DNA from: Granulicella mallensis
GTDB lineage: Bacteria; Acidobacteriota; Terriglobia; Terriglobales; Acidobacteriaceae
Assembly (NCBI RefSeq): GCF_014203225.1
Contig: NZ_JACHIO010000019.1
Span: forward strand, 62,001-126,000
Direction of reading: 5' to 3'
Length of the DNA: 64,000 bases
The notes below the pieces were generated by a model. That model saw only the letters and a program-made list of their open reading frames with translations, did no database searches and was not told the origin of the DNA. The position numbers and the translations under genes were made by a program. Shown here one piece after another: positions 17,662-26,277 of this stretch; the first letter of the stretch is position 1; every line of letters starts with the position of its first letter.

Positions 17662-18732
17662 ATGATCGATATGCAGTACAACTTCCCTTTGTTGCCGGGG
17701 CAGCCGGGACAGTGGCGCGAACGTCTGCGGGCGGCGGTGGATGCCCTGGACGAGAACAACTTTAATGAAATGCGCCCGACCTATCGCAGCAACCAGACAG
17801 CGCTCACGAACGCCGGAGCCAGGTGGATGGGAACGCCGCCGGAGCGGACATTTCTGACCGAGGGCGGGCACCACGGCAGCTTGCTCTCGCTGATGGTCAG
17901 TGGGCTGGCGGGGCAGACGATTGCTGTAGACGCAGCGGCCTACACGGGAGCTCTGGTGCAGGCACGTGCGATGCGGTGTCCGCTGATAGGCTGTGCCGTG
18001 GATGATGAAGGCATGGTTGCGGAGAGCCTGCGGGAGCATTGTGCTGCCGAGGGGAACTGTGTAGCTGCGATCTATGTGACCCCGACAGTGCATAATCCGC
18101 TGGGGTGTGTGGCCTCGCTGGCACGACGCGAGGCTCTGGTGGCTGTAGCGAGAGAGTTTGATCTGCTGATCGTCGAGGACGATGCGTACGGCTATATGGA
18201 ACCGGATGCTCCGCCAACGCTGGCGAAGCTCGCGCCGGAGCGCACGTTCTATGTGCGAGGGCTGAGTAAGAGCTATGCTCCTGGGGCGCGGACGGGATTT
18301 CTGGTGGTTCCGGAGCGGTTTATTCCGGGGTTGTCGGCCGCGATCATGAATTCGGCTACGGGGTCTTCGCTGGTGCATAACCGCGCAGCAGTGTCGTTGA
18401 TCGAGGACGGGACGCTGGACCGCGTGATTGCGGAAAAGAATGTAGAAGGCGCGCGCCGCAATGCGGCGGCACGCTCGTTACTAGGGGATCGCTGCTGGGC
18501 GGGGGCTCGCGCAGCCTGGCATCTGTGGGTGAACCTTCCTTCGCATACGACGCCGCAATGGTTTGAGCAGCGCATGGCTGAGCGAGAGGTAGCGATCAGC
18601 GGAGGCAACTGGTTTGCGACGAGCAAGGATGCGCCGAATGGTTTTCGCATCGCTCTGGGCGGGGAAGTGGATGCAGAAAGAGCGCTGGAAGGCGTGGCGA
18701 GGGTAGCGGAGGAGTTAGATCGGCTTTCGTAG
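17662..18732 (+). CDS. PLP-dependent aminotransferase, class I/II (MocR-like domain without HTH)
   Basis: 356-residue fold-type I aminotransferase. Visible are TFLTEGGHHGSLLSLM (cofactor pocket), AAIYVTPTVHNPLGCVAS (the conserved Asn-Pro-Leu-Gly region), IVEDDAYGYM (PLP-pyridine Asp and Tyr), and the Schiff-base Lys in VRGLSKSYAPGARTGFLV. The sequence is closest in style to the aminotransferase halves of MocR/PdxR regulators, but the protein has no N-terminal wHTH domain. The start is ATG 17662, or ATG 17671 (MQYNFP). Substrate unknown. The gene is divergent from ymdB and followed by a long palindrome (18831-18889). Confidence 0.85.
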   Translation: MIDMQYNFPLLPGQPGQWRERLRAAVDALDENNFNEMRPTYRSNQTALTNAGARWMGTPPERTFLTEGGHHGSLLSLMVSGLAGQTIAVDAAAYTGALVQARAMRCPLIGCAVDDEGMVAESLREHCAAEGNCVAAIYVTPTVHNPLGCVASLARREALVAVAREFDLLIVEDDAYGYMEPDAPPTLAKLAPERTFYVRGLSKSYAPGARTGFLVVPERFIPGLSAAIMNSATGSSLVHNRAAVSLIEDGTLDRVIAEKNVEGARRNAAARSLLGDRCWAGARAAWHLWVNLPSHTTPQWFEQRMAEREVAISGGNWFATSKDAPNGFRIALGGEVDAERALEGVARVAEELDRLS

Positions 18733-18830
18733 CCGGCGCAGGAGGGAACATCCCGAAGCTGCTCTATCTGTAGCTTTTGGATTGATTTATCGCTGGGCTG
18801 GGCTTCTGAGGTTTTTATGCTGTGAGTTGC

Positions 18831-18889
18831 GAGCTACGAGTTTCGAGATGCGAGTTTTCTCGTAACTCGCATCTCGAAACTCGTAGCTC
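18831..18889. repeat. Perfect 26-bp inverted repeat, CTCG family copy 2
   Basis: The left arm at 18831-18856 (beginning GAGCTACGAGTTTCGAGATG) is the exact complement of 18864-18889, with a 7-nt loop TTCTCGT. It lies between the convergent ends of the aminotransferase gene (+) and lysS (-), 22 bp from the lysS stop. It uses the same ACGAGTTTCGAG vocabulary as 1407-1490. It could work as a bidirectional barrier, but there is no clear T-run. Confidence 0.9.
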
Positions 18890-18911
18890 TATAGGAAAAC
18901 AGGGATGCTGA

Positions 18912-20723
18912 CTACTCCGCTGATTCCCCATGCTCCTGCCCCTCTTCCTTCGTCGCTACAGGCTTTGTGTGGGGACGCATCAGAGGGAAGAGAATCACAT
19001 CGCGAATCGAGCGTGAGCCGGTCAGCAGCATGGTCAGGCGGTCGATGCCAATGCCTTCGCCGCCGGTCGGAGGCAGGCCATAGCCGAGGGCGCGGACGTA
19101 ATCTTCGTCCATCTGGTGGGCCTCGTCATCGCCGCGTTCGCGTTCGGTGAGTTGGGCTTCGAACCGGGCGCGCTGGTCGTCGGGGTCGTTGAGCTCGGAG
19201 AAGGCGTTGCCGACCTCGAAGCCACCGATGTAGAACTCGAAGCGCTCGACCCAGTCGGGCTCGTCGGGCTTGACCTTCGAGAGCGGCGAGACCGCGAGAG
19301 GGAAGTCGTAGATGATTGTGGGCTGGATCAGGTGCTCTTCGGCAACAATCTCGAAGAGCTCTGCAATGCATTTGCCATAAGGTGTGCCGGACTGGATTGC
19401 TTCGCGGCAGTGAAGTAATGTCTTTGCAACTTCAACCGATGGATGCGCATAGATGCTACCCGACTCCTGTAACGGCAGGTTGGCAATCGCGCGATCCAGC
19501 CACTCCAGCATAGCGTTTGCACTGGCAAAGTCTGCCACCTCGGGTTTGGCCAGGATATTCTCCGGCCAGAAACGAAGGATCGCCTCGCGCATCGACAGCT
19601 TCGTCCACTTGCCAAGATCAATCTCGACACCATTGAAATTCGTGATCGTGGTTCCATTCACTTCCTTGGCGACAGTCATGATGAGCTCCTGCGTAAGGTC
19701 CATCAGGTCGTGATAGTTCGCGTAGGCCTGGTAGAACTCCAGCATGGTGAACTCGGGGTTGTGCTGGGTGCTGACGCCTTCGTTGCGGAAGTTGCGGTTG
19801 ATCTCGTACACGCGGTCGAAACCGCCGACTACCAGCCGCTTCAGGTAAAGCTCCGGCGCGATGCGCATCGAGAGCGGGATGTCGAGAGCGTTGTGGTGGG
19901 TCTTGAAGGGCCGTGCTGCCGCGCCGCCTGCGATGGTGTGAAGCATCGGCGTCTCTACTTCGAGGTAGCCGCGCGTATCGAAGAAGTTGCGAAGGGCGCG
20001 CAGAATCGCCGCGCGCTTGACGAAGACCTCACGAACATTCCCGGGTGACGATTCGGACTCGGTGGCCTCTGGAGAAATTTGTGGCGCTTCCGGAGAAGGC
20101 ACCCCACCCTGCCCGGCGATAAGGCTGCCGGCCGAGGATGGGGCACCCGGATTCTCGCGGGTACCCGAGTTCATGATGAGGTCGACGTAGCGCTGGCGAT
20201 AGCGCAGTTCGACGTCTTCCAGGCCGTGATATTTGTCAGGCAACGCGAGCATCGACTTGGTGAGGAAGGCGATGGCAGGCTTGTCGTTGACAGGTGAGGC
20301 GTGCAGCGTGAGTTCGCCGGTGCGGGTGCGCATCAGGTAGCCGCGCACGCCGATGTGATCGCCGAGGTCGAGCAGCTTGTAGAGAGCGAAGAGGTCTTCG
20401 CCGACGTCGTCCTTGCGGACGTAGATTTGCAGGCGCTGGCCGCCCTGCTGCAACTGCGCGAACCCGGCCTTGCCTTGGACGCGGATAGCCATGATGCGGC
20501 CTGCGATAGCGGCTTCGACACGGGAGGCTTCCAACTCCTCACCCGATTTCGGGTCGCCTATTGCGCGCAGCTCGGGGATGGTCTGGGTGAAGTCGAAGCT
20601 GTTGGGGTAGGTGCTGTCGGCGTGGCTCAGGCCGAGCTTTTCGCCGATCGCGGCGATCTGCGCGAGCTTCTCGCGGCGTAGCTGGTACAGGTTTTCTTCG
20701 AACTGGCTCTCAAACTGGGACAA
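18912..20723 (-). CDS. lysS: Lysyl-tRNA synthetase, class II, with an inserted loop
   Basis: 603 residues; typical LysRS is about 500. The N-terminal OB-fold anticodon domain contains [18 protein letters not shown]. The class II core carries motif 1 ([15 protein letters not shown]), motif 2 ([18 protein letters not shown]) and motif 3 ([14 protein letters not shown]). Between [11 protein letters not shown] and [12 protein letters not shown], where homologues run on directly, there are about 44 extra residues (about 185-230), rich in Pro, Ser, Gly and Glu. Part of this insertion is encoded by a dispersed palindromic repeat (20101-20148). The only plausible start is TTG at 20723, since no ATG or GTG lies in frame before the conserved region. 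The insertion sits just before motif 1 and is probably a surface loop. Confidence 0.93.
   Translation of the reverse strand: MSQFESQFEENLYQLRREKLAQIAAIGEKLGLSHADSTYPNSFDFTQTIPELRAIGDPKSGEELEASRVEAAIAGRIMAIRVQGKAGFAQLQQGGQRLQIYVRKDDVGEDLFALYKLLDLGDHIGVRGYLMRTRTGELTLHASPVNDKPAIAFLTKSMLALPDKYHGLEDVELRYRQRYVDLIMNSGTRENPGAPSSAGSLIAGQGGVPSPEAPQISPEATESESSPGNVREVFVKRAAILRALRNFFDTRGYLEVETPMLHTIAGGAAARPFKTHHNALDIPLSMRIAPELYLKRLVVGGFDRVYEINRNFRNEGVSTQHNPEFTMLEFYQAYANYHDLMDLTQELIMTVAKEVNGTTITNFNGVEIDLGKWTKLSMREAILRFWPENILAKPEVADFASANAMLEWLDRAIANLPLQESGSIYAHPSVEVAKTLLHCREAIQSGTPYGKCIAELFEIVAEEHLIQPTIIYDFPLAVSPLSKVKPDEPDWVERFEFYIGGFEVGNAFSELNDPDDQRARFEAQLTERERGDDEAHQMDEDYVRALGYGLPPTGGEGIGIDRLTMLLTGSRSIRDVILFPLMRPHTKPVATKEEGQEHGESAE
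20101..20148. repeat. Dispersed palindromic repeat embedded in lysS
   Basis: A 48-bp element beginning ACCCCACCCTGCC and ending CGAGGATGGGGCACCC lies fully inside the lysS frame, where it encodes part of the extra loop ([19 protein letters not shown]). It shares both ends with the intergenic element at 6602-6647; the middle differs. Confidence 0.8.
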
Positions 20724-20810
20724 AATCGGGCTCGCTTTGCTGTTGGTCTTGACGCTTCAGTATATCGGGGCGGTTGGCCCCTACCGCCCCGGGAGTGATA
20801 AGTTTGGGCG

Positions 20811-21062
20811 ATGGCCGATGATGGCAACATCCCGAAGAAACCGCATGGCGCGCTCGGCGACCTCGTGAAAGCCGAGTCGATGGTCCAGCTCGCCATTGCG
20901 CTTCCGGCTGGCTGTCTCATCGGCTGGTTGGCCGGGGCGGCAGTAGATAAGCACTTTCATACCTCGTGGGTAGGGGTTGTGGGAATTTTGCTGGGAGCCG
21001 TGGCTGGCTTCATCCAGATATTCAGAACGGCCTCACGCTACCTTAAAAAGGGAGGCAACTGA
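20811..21062 (+). CDS. atpZ: AtpZ/AtpI-type small F0 accessory protein
   Basis: 83 residues, two predicted membrane helices (about 26-46 and 52-72) and a short N-terminal cytosolic segment. The pattern LAIALPAGCLIGWLAGAAVDKHF followed by GVVGILLGAVAGFIQIFR is that of the AtpZ/'AtpI' family, which precedes atpB in many operons. Members are linked to assembly of the c-ring or to Mg/Ca transport. ATG at 20811; the stop and the next ATG share one base (TGATG, 21060-21064). First gene of the atpZ-I-B-E cluster, divergent from lysS with 87 bp between. Confidence 0.85.
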   Translation: MADDGNIPKKPHGALGDLVKAESMVQLAIALPAGCLIGWLAGAAVDKHFHTSWVGVVGILLGAVAGFIQIFRTASRYLKKGGN

Positions 21063-21472
21063 TGCTCGCCCTTGACGGTTTTAGTGATGACGACTTCCGC
21101 CGGACCATGCTGCGCGCGTTGCGGCTGCTGGCGATTGTCACAGTGGTGGCGTTGCCGGTGCTGTGGTGGAAGCTTGGCTGGCAGAGTGCTGTTCTGCTGC
21201 TGGTTGGCTCTGCCATTTCGGGCTCCGGCTTATGGGAGTGGCTGCGGCTGATGACCGCCGTCATGGCCCGCATGGATGTTGGTGGAAAGGCCCGCCCGAT
21301 GGGTCTCGTTTTGGTCGGTTTCTTCCTCAGATTGGGCCTGACCATCGTGGTTCTGTATGTTAGTCTTAAGTTTCTGGATGGTTCGGTTTACGCGCTCGCA
21401 GCGGGCATTGGACTGGGCATTTTCGCCCTTTCGTTTGAAGCTCTTCGTCTGGTCAAAGCGTGGACGGTTTAG
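21062..21472 (+). CDS. atpI: ATP synthase subunit I-like membrane protein
   Basis: 136 residues with four predicted membrane helices (about 19-38, 43-62, 80-100, 104-124). Similar in size, topology and position to AtpI, a chaperone for c-ring assembly, though sequence conservation in this family is low. The translation start overlaps the upstream stop by one base, and the gene is followed 44 bp later by atpB. The role rests on synteny more than on motifs. Confidence 0.72.
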   Translation: MLALDGFSDDDFRRTMLRALRLLAIVTVVALPVLWWKLGWQSAVLLLVGSAISGSGLWEWLRLMTAVMARMDVGGKARPMGLVLVGFFLRLGLTIVVLYVSLKFLDGSVYALAAGIGLGIFALSFEALRLVKAWTV

Positions 21473-21516
21473 CTCCCTGAGCGGCCTGGAACCCAGCCCT
21501 CCGACAACGATTCGAT

Positions 21517-22248
21517 ATGATGCCTCAGCTCTTACTAACCAGAACTCTGAACCACTACTTCGCCGGTCCGGCGAATGCGTTGCTGCACGCGGTGCATGTA
21601 ACCCCTGAGTCCTATAAAGCCCCGATCACCAACGCTGTGGCGATGGAACTGCTGGTCTTTGTGGTGCTCATAGGATACTTCGTGCATGTGCGGCTGACCC
21701 TCAGTGTCGAGAAGCCGGGCGGTGTCCAGCACCTCGCTGAGATCACCAACGAGTTTGTCTCCGGACAGGGCGAGCAGATCATAGGGCATGGGTATGAGAA
21801 GTTCACCTCCTACCTGTCGGCGCTGACACTGTTCATCCTGCTCTGCAACCTGGCGGGCCTGGTTCCGGGGTTGGAGTCGCCGACGGCCAACCCCACGGTG
21901 CCGCTAGGCCTTGCTCTGATCACCTTTGTTTACTATCACTTTCATGGCATTCGCTCGAACGGCCTGGCTTACATTAAGCAGTTCCTCGGGCCGGTGTGGT
22001 GGTTGTATTGGCTGCTGTTCCCGATTGAGATCATCTCGCATCTTGCACGTGTGCTATCGCTCACGGTGCGTTTGTACGCGAATATGTTTGCCGGCGATCT
22101 GCTGACGATGGCGTTCTTCTCGCTCATCCCGGTTGGCATTCCGCTGATATTTATGGGCCTGCATCTTGGTGTAGCTGTAATTCAGGCGTATGTGTTCATG
22201 CTGCTGGCGATGATCTATCTGTCCCTTGCAGTCGCGCACGATCACTAG
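21517..22248 (+). CDS. atpB: F0F1 ATP synthase subunit a
   Basis: 243-residue stator channel subunit. The essential Arg is in HLARVLSLTVRLYANMFAGD (about residues 178-197). Other family features are NLAGLVPGLESPTANPTVPLG and the final helix GVAVIQAYVFMLLAMIYLSL. Five to six membrane helices are predicted. Two consecutive ATG codons (21517, 21520) are possible starts. It forms the proton path with subunit c, encoded downstream after a 161-bp spacer with two hairpins. Confidence 0.95.
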   Translation: MMPQLLLTRTLNHYFAGPANALLHAVHVTPESYKAPITNAVAMELLVFVVLIGYFVHVRLTLSVEKPGGVQHLAEITNEFVSGQGEQIIGHGYEKFTSYLSALTLFILLCNLAGLVPGLESPTANPTVPLGLALITFVYYHFHGIRSNGLAYIKQFLGPVWWLYWLLFPIEIISHLARVLSLTVRLYANMFAGDLLTMAFFSLIPVGIPLIFMGLHLGVAVIQAYVFMLLAMIYLSLAVAHDH

Positions 22249-22257
22249 ATTGTTCTA

Positions 22258-22317
22258 GTCAGGGCTAAAGCCCTGACCTACCAAGTTTCCCGCGAAGGGG
22301 TGCCCCCTCTTCGCGGG
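22258..22317. repeat. Two short palindromes between atpB and atpE
   Basis: GTCAGGGCT-AA-AGCCCTGAC (22258-22277) starts 10 bp after atpB. CCCGCGAAG (22289-22297) and CTTCGCGGG (22309-22317) form a second hairpin. The first belongs to the family of 6-9 bp palindromes with RA loops seen at 3236, 22813, 46331 and 59441. The pair may attenuate or process the atpB-atpE mRNA, allowing more subunit c. Confidence 0.75.
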
Positions 22318-22409
22318 GCGATCTACCGCCGCTCCAGCGTGAGGGAGCCAGCACGGTGAGCTTCAACCACCCACTGGCGGCGAGATTAACGGGGGCAAGG
22401 AGTAACATC

Positions 22410-22715
22410 ATGAAGAAGCTGCAATATGTGTTTATGGCTCTGGCCGCGCTGCTCATCGCGACGCCGGCGTTTGGTCAGGAGGCTGCTGGTGCGGCCGCCC
22501 AGTGGGTTCCGCTTGCTGCCGGTCTGAGCATGGCTCTGGCTGCCGGTCTGTGCGGTCTCGGTCAGGGTAAGGCGACTGCTTCGGCTACTGAGGCTCTCGC
22601 GCGTAACCCCGGCGCTCGTCCTGGAATCTTCATCTTCCTGATTCTCGGTCTTGCCTTCATCGAGTCGCTGGCTCTGTTCACATTCGTTATCATCTTCCTC
22701 AAGGTTCACGCCTAA
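22410..22715 (+). CDS. atpE: F0F1 ATP synthase subunit c
   Basis: 101-residue proteolipid with two c-subunit helices; the ion-binding Glu is in the second (LGLAFIESLALFTFV). The polar loop carries ALARNPGARP, the usual Arg-Gln/Asn-Pro region. Unlike short c subunits, this one has an extra N-terminal hydrophobic segment (MKKLQYVFMALAALLIATPAFG, residues 1-22) that looks like a signal peptide. The frame opens at 22356, but the ATG at 22410 follows GCAAGGAG, so I start there. No Na+-binding signature is evident, so protons are the likely ion. The genes for b, delta and the F1 subunits are not downstream; a terminator follows. Confidence 0.95.
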   Translation: MKKLQYVFMALAALLIATPAFGQEAAGAAAQWVPLAAGLSMALAAGLCGLGQGKATASATEALARNPGARPGIFIFLILGLAFIESLALFTFVIIFLKVHA

Positions 22716-22734
22716 ATCGATCTCGGAAACACGA

Positions 22735-22760
22735 AGGGCCTTCGCTGCGGCGGAGGCCCT
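22735..22760 (+). terminator. Possible hairpin terminator after atpE
   Basis: AGGGCCTTCGC (22735-22745) pairs with 22750-22760 with one or two mismatches; a GCTGTTT follows, a weak T-run. It lies about 20 bases after the atpE stop. Confidence 0.5.
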
Positions 22761-22812
22761 GCTGTTTGTGCTTGTAAGTACATAGCCGGAGGCGGTGGGG
22801 GAAGCCTCTATC

Positions 22813-22940
22813 GGCATGGCTGAAGCCATGCCCTCCCGTCCCTGTCTACGCCTGGCATCTGTGCGCGAACAGGCGGACGGGAAGCAGATTCCTTGGCTGT
22901 GCCTTGGAATGACAACCAGAAGAGCAAGAGAACCAGAAAA
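22813..22940. repeat. Palindrome plus diverged repeat-B copy
   Basis: GGCATGGCT-GA-AGCCATGCC at 22813-22832 belongs to the RA-loop palindrome family. At about 22876-22940 a diverged repeat-B copy reads AAGCAGATTCCTTGGCTGTG, then CCTTGGAATGACAACCAGAA and a GAGCAAGAG tail. No gene was seen in 22716-23005. Confidence 0.65.
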
Positions 22941-22956
22941 CAGCTACTCCAAACAG

Positions 22957-22984
22957 AAAGGCCTCCGCCAAAGCGGAGGCCTTT
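22957..22984. terminator. Bidirectional terminator between atpE and nuoN
   Basis: Perfect 12-bp stem AAAGGCCTCCGC (22957-22968) / GCGGAGGCCTTT (22973-22984) with loop CAAA. The stem ends in AAA/TTT on both sides and stands between the convergent ends of atpE (+) and nuoN (-). Confidence 0.85.
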
Positions 22985-23005
22985 CGTATATCCAACCCTG
23001 AGCGG

Positions 23006-24532
23006 CTAACGTGTCATTTCAGTAGGCGCTGCCGGGGGCAGCGTCGAAACCGCAGGCGCGACGCTAAAGGCCGGCAGGGTCTCCGGCGTAGCCCGCTGAA
23101 CGAGATTCAACACGTGGTTTGGCATGATGCCCAGGGCCAGGGTTGCGACTGCGGATGCTGCAATGGCAATACCTGCCGGGATGGCAAGTTTGCGTGGGGA
23201 CAGGAGGGTGGCATCTTCCCTGACCGGACGGGCATAGAGCGCGGCCAGCAGGCGCAGGTAGTAGAAGCAGGCCACGCCGGAGTTAGCGAGGCCGATGATG
23301 GCCAGCACGACATGCCCGTTGTGGATGGCTCCGGAGAACGCATAGAACTTGCCGAAGAAGCCGCCGGTGAAGGGGATTCCGATGAGCGACAGGAGGAAGA
23401 AGCCCAGCAGCGCGGAGAGGCCGGGACGCTTGAGGGCCATTCCTGTGAAGTCGTCGATCGTGCGGGCCTGCTCGTCGTAGCCCGAGAGCTGCGTGATCAC
23501 GAGGAAGGCGCCGACGTTCATCGCCGCATAGGCTGCGGTGTAGAAGCAGGCTGCGGCGACGGCGTCCTGCTGGATGGAGGTGAAGGCCACCAGCAGGTAT
23601 CCGGCATGGGCGATGGACGAGTAGGCCAGCAGGCGCTTGACGTCGCGCTGCATCAGCGCGCCAAGGTTGCCGATGGTCATTGAGAGCACCGCGAGGATCT
23701 CGATGAGGACGATCCAGTGGTTGCGATACATCGGTGCTGCATTGAAGAGGAAGCGCAGCAGCACGGCGAAGGCAGCGGCCTTCGGTGCGGTCGACATCAT
23801 ACCGACGACCGGAGCGGGTGCGCCCTGGTAGACGTCCGGCGTCCAAACGTGGAAGGGAGCTGCCGAGACCTTGAAGCCGAGGCCGATGACGACCATCGCG
23901 ATGGCAAGCAGCGCGAGTGCCGGGGTGGCCGTGGTTCCGAGGCTGGCGGCGATAGCGCCGATGCTGGTCGAGCCGGTCGCGCCGAAGCAGAGGGCGATGC
24001 CGTAGAGGAAGAACGCCGTCGCGAAGCTGCCGAGCAGGAAGTACTTGAGCGAGGACTCGGAGGCTGTGGCCTGGCCCTTGCGGAAGCCGGCGAGGATGTA
24101 GGTCGAGATCGACGAGATCTCGAGGCCGATGAAGACCATCAGGAGCTCGACCGAGCAGGTCATGAACATCATGCCGGTGGCGCCGAAGCAGGCCAGGGCG
24201 AAGTACTCGCCGGCGTGGCTGACGGGGCCTTCAAAGTAGTCGAGCGAGGCCAGCAGGGTTACGAGAACGATGCTGGAGATCAACAGGTGGAAGAAGACCG
24301 AGAAGGCATCGACCTGGATGGTGGCGTAGAAGCCGGAGATCGGGCCTGAGGCATTGACGAGCTGCAACTGGTAGAAGGCTGCAAGGCCGGAGGCTAATGT
24401 GCCAAGGATAGCGAGCCAACCGAGCGGCTTGCGCGACTTACCGGGAGCGATCATCGGCTCGGCCAGCATGACCAGGACGCCTGTGACGGTGAGGATGATC
24501 TCGGGAAGCAGAGTGAGGAGGTTCGTGGGCAT
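23006..24532 (-). CDS. nuoN: NADH-quinone oxidoreductase subunit N
   Basis: 508-residue antiporter-like membrane subunit of complex I with about 14 helices. The conserved Lys/Glu-bearing helices are recognisable: CSVELLMVFIGLEISSISTY, KYFLLGSFATAFFLYG, GFKVSAAPFHVWTPDVYQGAP and KRLLAYSSIAHAGYLLVA. The start overlaps the nuoM stop by one base (TAATG at 24534-24530). Last gene of the nuo operon. The C-terminal tail is Pro/Ala-rich. Confidence 0.96.
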   Translation of the reverse strand: MPTNLLTLLPEIILTVTGVLVMLAEPMIAPGKSRKPLGWLAILGTLASGLAAFYQLQLVNASGPISGFYATIQVDAFSVFFHLLISSIVLVTLLASLDYFEGPVSHAGEYFALACFGATGMMFMTCSVELLMVFIGLEISSISTYILAGFRKGQATASESSLKYFLLGSFATAFFLYGIALCFGATGSTSIGAIAASLGTTATPALALLAIAMVVIGLGFKVSAAPFHVWTPDVYQGAPAPVVGMMSTAPKAAAFAVLLRFLFNAAPMYRNHWIVLIEILAVLSMTIGNLGALMQRDVKRLLAYSSIAHAGYLLVAFTSIQQDAVAAACFYTAAYAAMNVGAFLVITQLSGYDEQARTIDDFTGMALKRPGLSALLGFFLLSLIGIPFTGGFFGKFYAFSGAIHNGHVVLAIIGLANSGVACFYYLRLLAALYARPVREDATLLSPRKLAIPAGIAIAASAVATLALGIMPNHVLNLVQRATPETLPAFSVAPAVSTLPPAAPTEMTR

Positions 24533-26205
24533 TAGTATTGTGCTCCCTTGTTGACCGGCGGAGCTGGCTTGTTGACTGCGGCAGCGGCGAGTGAGGGATC
24601 GACGAACGCCCCGGCTTGATTGCAGGGAGTTTTCTGCGCACAGGGAAGCGTGAGGTTGTTATGGGGCTCGGAGCTGGCGGGCTCGATATTGACAGCCTCA
24701 ACAGCTACAGGACGATTGGCTGCTGCTGCTCCGTAACTGTCGATGGCCTGCATCCATACCGGCGAAGCGAGTCCCATGACGAGAAAGAGAATGGCAAGGG
24801 GCCAGAGTTCAACGTGCTCGCGGGCGCACAGGTCCCAGCCCTTGACTTCTTCCGAGCGAAGGCCGAGTTTGCCGTAGAAGATGCGTTGAATCATCCAGAG
24901 CATGTAAGCCGCGCCGAAGATGACGCCGGTGGTACCGACGACTGTCCAGAAGATGTGGTAGCTGAATACCGATTGCATGGCACCGGAGAGAATCAGGAAC
25001 TCGCCGACGAAGCCGTTCAGCATGGGCAGGCCGACCGCGGCGAGCGTGGTGATGACGAACATCGTCACCATCCACGGATGCTTGGTGGCGAGGCCGCCGT
25101 AATCGCGTATGTCATAGGTGCCATAGCGCTCATAGAGCAGGCCAAGGAGCACGAAGAGCGCTGCGCCGACAAGCGACTCGTTGAGGATCTGGTAGACGCC
25201 GCCGTCGATGCCCATCGTCGTGAAGGTGAAGATGCCCAACACAATGAAGCTGACGTGCGACAGGGTAGAGAAGGCCGCGAGCTTCTTCAGGTCGGTCTGG
25301 ATGAGAGCCAGCAATGCGCCGTACGCGATGCCGATGGCTCCAAGCGCGATCAGCCAGGGAGCAATGTGGCGGGACTGTTCGGGGAAGATGCCGAAGCTGA
25401 AGCGCAGAATCGAGTAGAGACCGAGCTTGCCGGCCAGCACCATCACGGCAGCGGTGGGAGCTTCCTGGACGGCATCGGAGAGCCAGCCGTGCAGCGGGAA
25501 GATCGGAACCTTGACCGCGAAGGCGGCGAGGAAGGCCAGCGAGCAGAGCCAGAGAGCCGTGTGGTTCGTGGAGATGGCATGCTGTGCGGCCAGGGCCTGC
25601 AGGGTGGGCAGATCGAAGGTGCCGGTGCGGGCGTAGAGCCAGAGCATCGCGACCAGGAGGATCGCCGAAGGGATGAAGGCGTAGAGGAAGAACTTGATGG
25701 CGGCTTTACGGCGATTCTCGGTGCGTCCGAAGGTGGCGATGAGCAGCGTCATCGGGACCAGTGAGAGCTCCCAGAAGCCGTAGTACAGGAACAGGTCCAG
25801 CGCGAGGAAGATGCCCAGCATCGCGACCTGCTGCAGCAGGAAGAGCGTGTAGAAGAGCTTGGTGCGCTCCTTGACGGCGTTCCAGGAGGCCAGCACGCCG
25901 ATGGGCGCGAGGAATCCGGCCAGCACGACGAGCCACATGGAGAGGCCATCGACGCCGAGGTGGTAACGAATGGCGGGGGAGGCGATCCACGGGCAGTTCT
26001 GGTCGAACTGGAAGCTGCCGCGAGCGGCCGCGTAGTTGAAGTGCCACGGCAGGTGGAGCGTCAGGCCAAGCGTCACGAGGGTGACGATGAGCGCGCCGAT
26101 CGCGTGGATCTTGTTGCCTGCGCGTTCAGGAATAAGCGCAAGCACCCCCGCGCCCACGAGGGGGGCGAGGAGGATGAGCGTCAGGATGGAGTGATCGAGA
26201 TTCAT
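24532..26205 (-). CDS. nuoM: NADH-quinone oxidoreductase subunit M
   Basis: 557-residue proton-pumping antiporter-like subunit. Seen are FLYYGFWELSLVPMTLLI (Glu in helix 5), KVPIFPLHGWLSDAVQEAPT (Lys and His in helices 7-8), LIQTDLKKLAAFSTLSHVSF and FVGEFLILSGAMQ. The last 60 residues after the final helix are low-complexity and contain three Cys; this extension is unusual for NuoM. ATG at 26205; the operon continues into nuoN. Its upstream neighbour nuoL is separated by a repeat-B copy. Confidence 0.95.
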   Translation of the reverse strand: MNLDHSILTLILLAPLVGAGVLALIPERAGNKIHAIGALIVTLVTLGLTLHLPWHFNYAAARGSFQFDQNCPWIASPAIRYHLGVDGLSMWLVVLAGFLAPIGVLASWNAVKERTKLFYTLFLLQQVAMLGIFLALDLFLYYGFWELSLVPMTLLIATFGRTENRRKAAIKFFLYAFIPSAILLVAMLWLYARTGTFDLPTLQALAAQHAISTNHTALWLCSLAFLAAFAVKVPIFPLHGWLSDAVQEAPTAAVMVLAGKLGLYSILRFSFGIFPEQSRHIAPWLIALGAIGIAYGALLALIQTDLKKLAAFSTLSHVSFIVLGIFTFTTMGIDGGVYQILNESLVGAALFVLLGLLYERYGTYDIRDYGGLATKHPWMVTMFVITTLAAVGLPMLNGFVGEFLILSGAMQSVFSYHIFWTVVGTTGVIFGAAYMLWMIQRIFYGKLGLRSEEVKGWDLCAREHVELWPLAILFLVMGLASPVWMQAIDSYGAAAANRPVAVEAVNIEPASSEPHNNLTLPCAQKTPCNQAGAFVDPSLAAAAVNKPAPPVNKGAQY

Positions 26206-26228
26206 CGAGGTCCTGTGGTGGTTCTAAC

Positions 26229-26275
26229 AACAGATCCCCTGCGGGGATGACAACAAAAAAACAAAAGCAAGAGCA
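26229..26275. repeat. Dispersed repeat B copy between nuoL and nuoM
   Basis: AACAGATCCCCTGCGGGGAT, then GACAACAAAAAAACAAAAGC, in the 72-bp nuoL-nuoM gap. The centre ATCCCCTGCGGGGAT is palindromic with a compensated change (C/G pair) relative to other copies. Confidence 0.8.
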
Positions 26276-26277
26276 CC

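Noticed and set aside
24616-25764. 382-codon open frame opposite nuoM
   Set aside because: Glu/Asp/Gly-rich antisense translation caused by codon bias of a membrane-protein gene.
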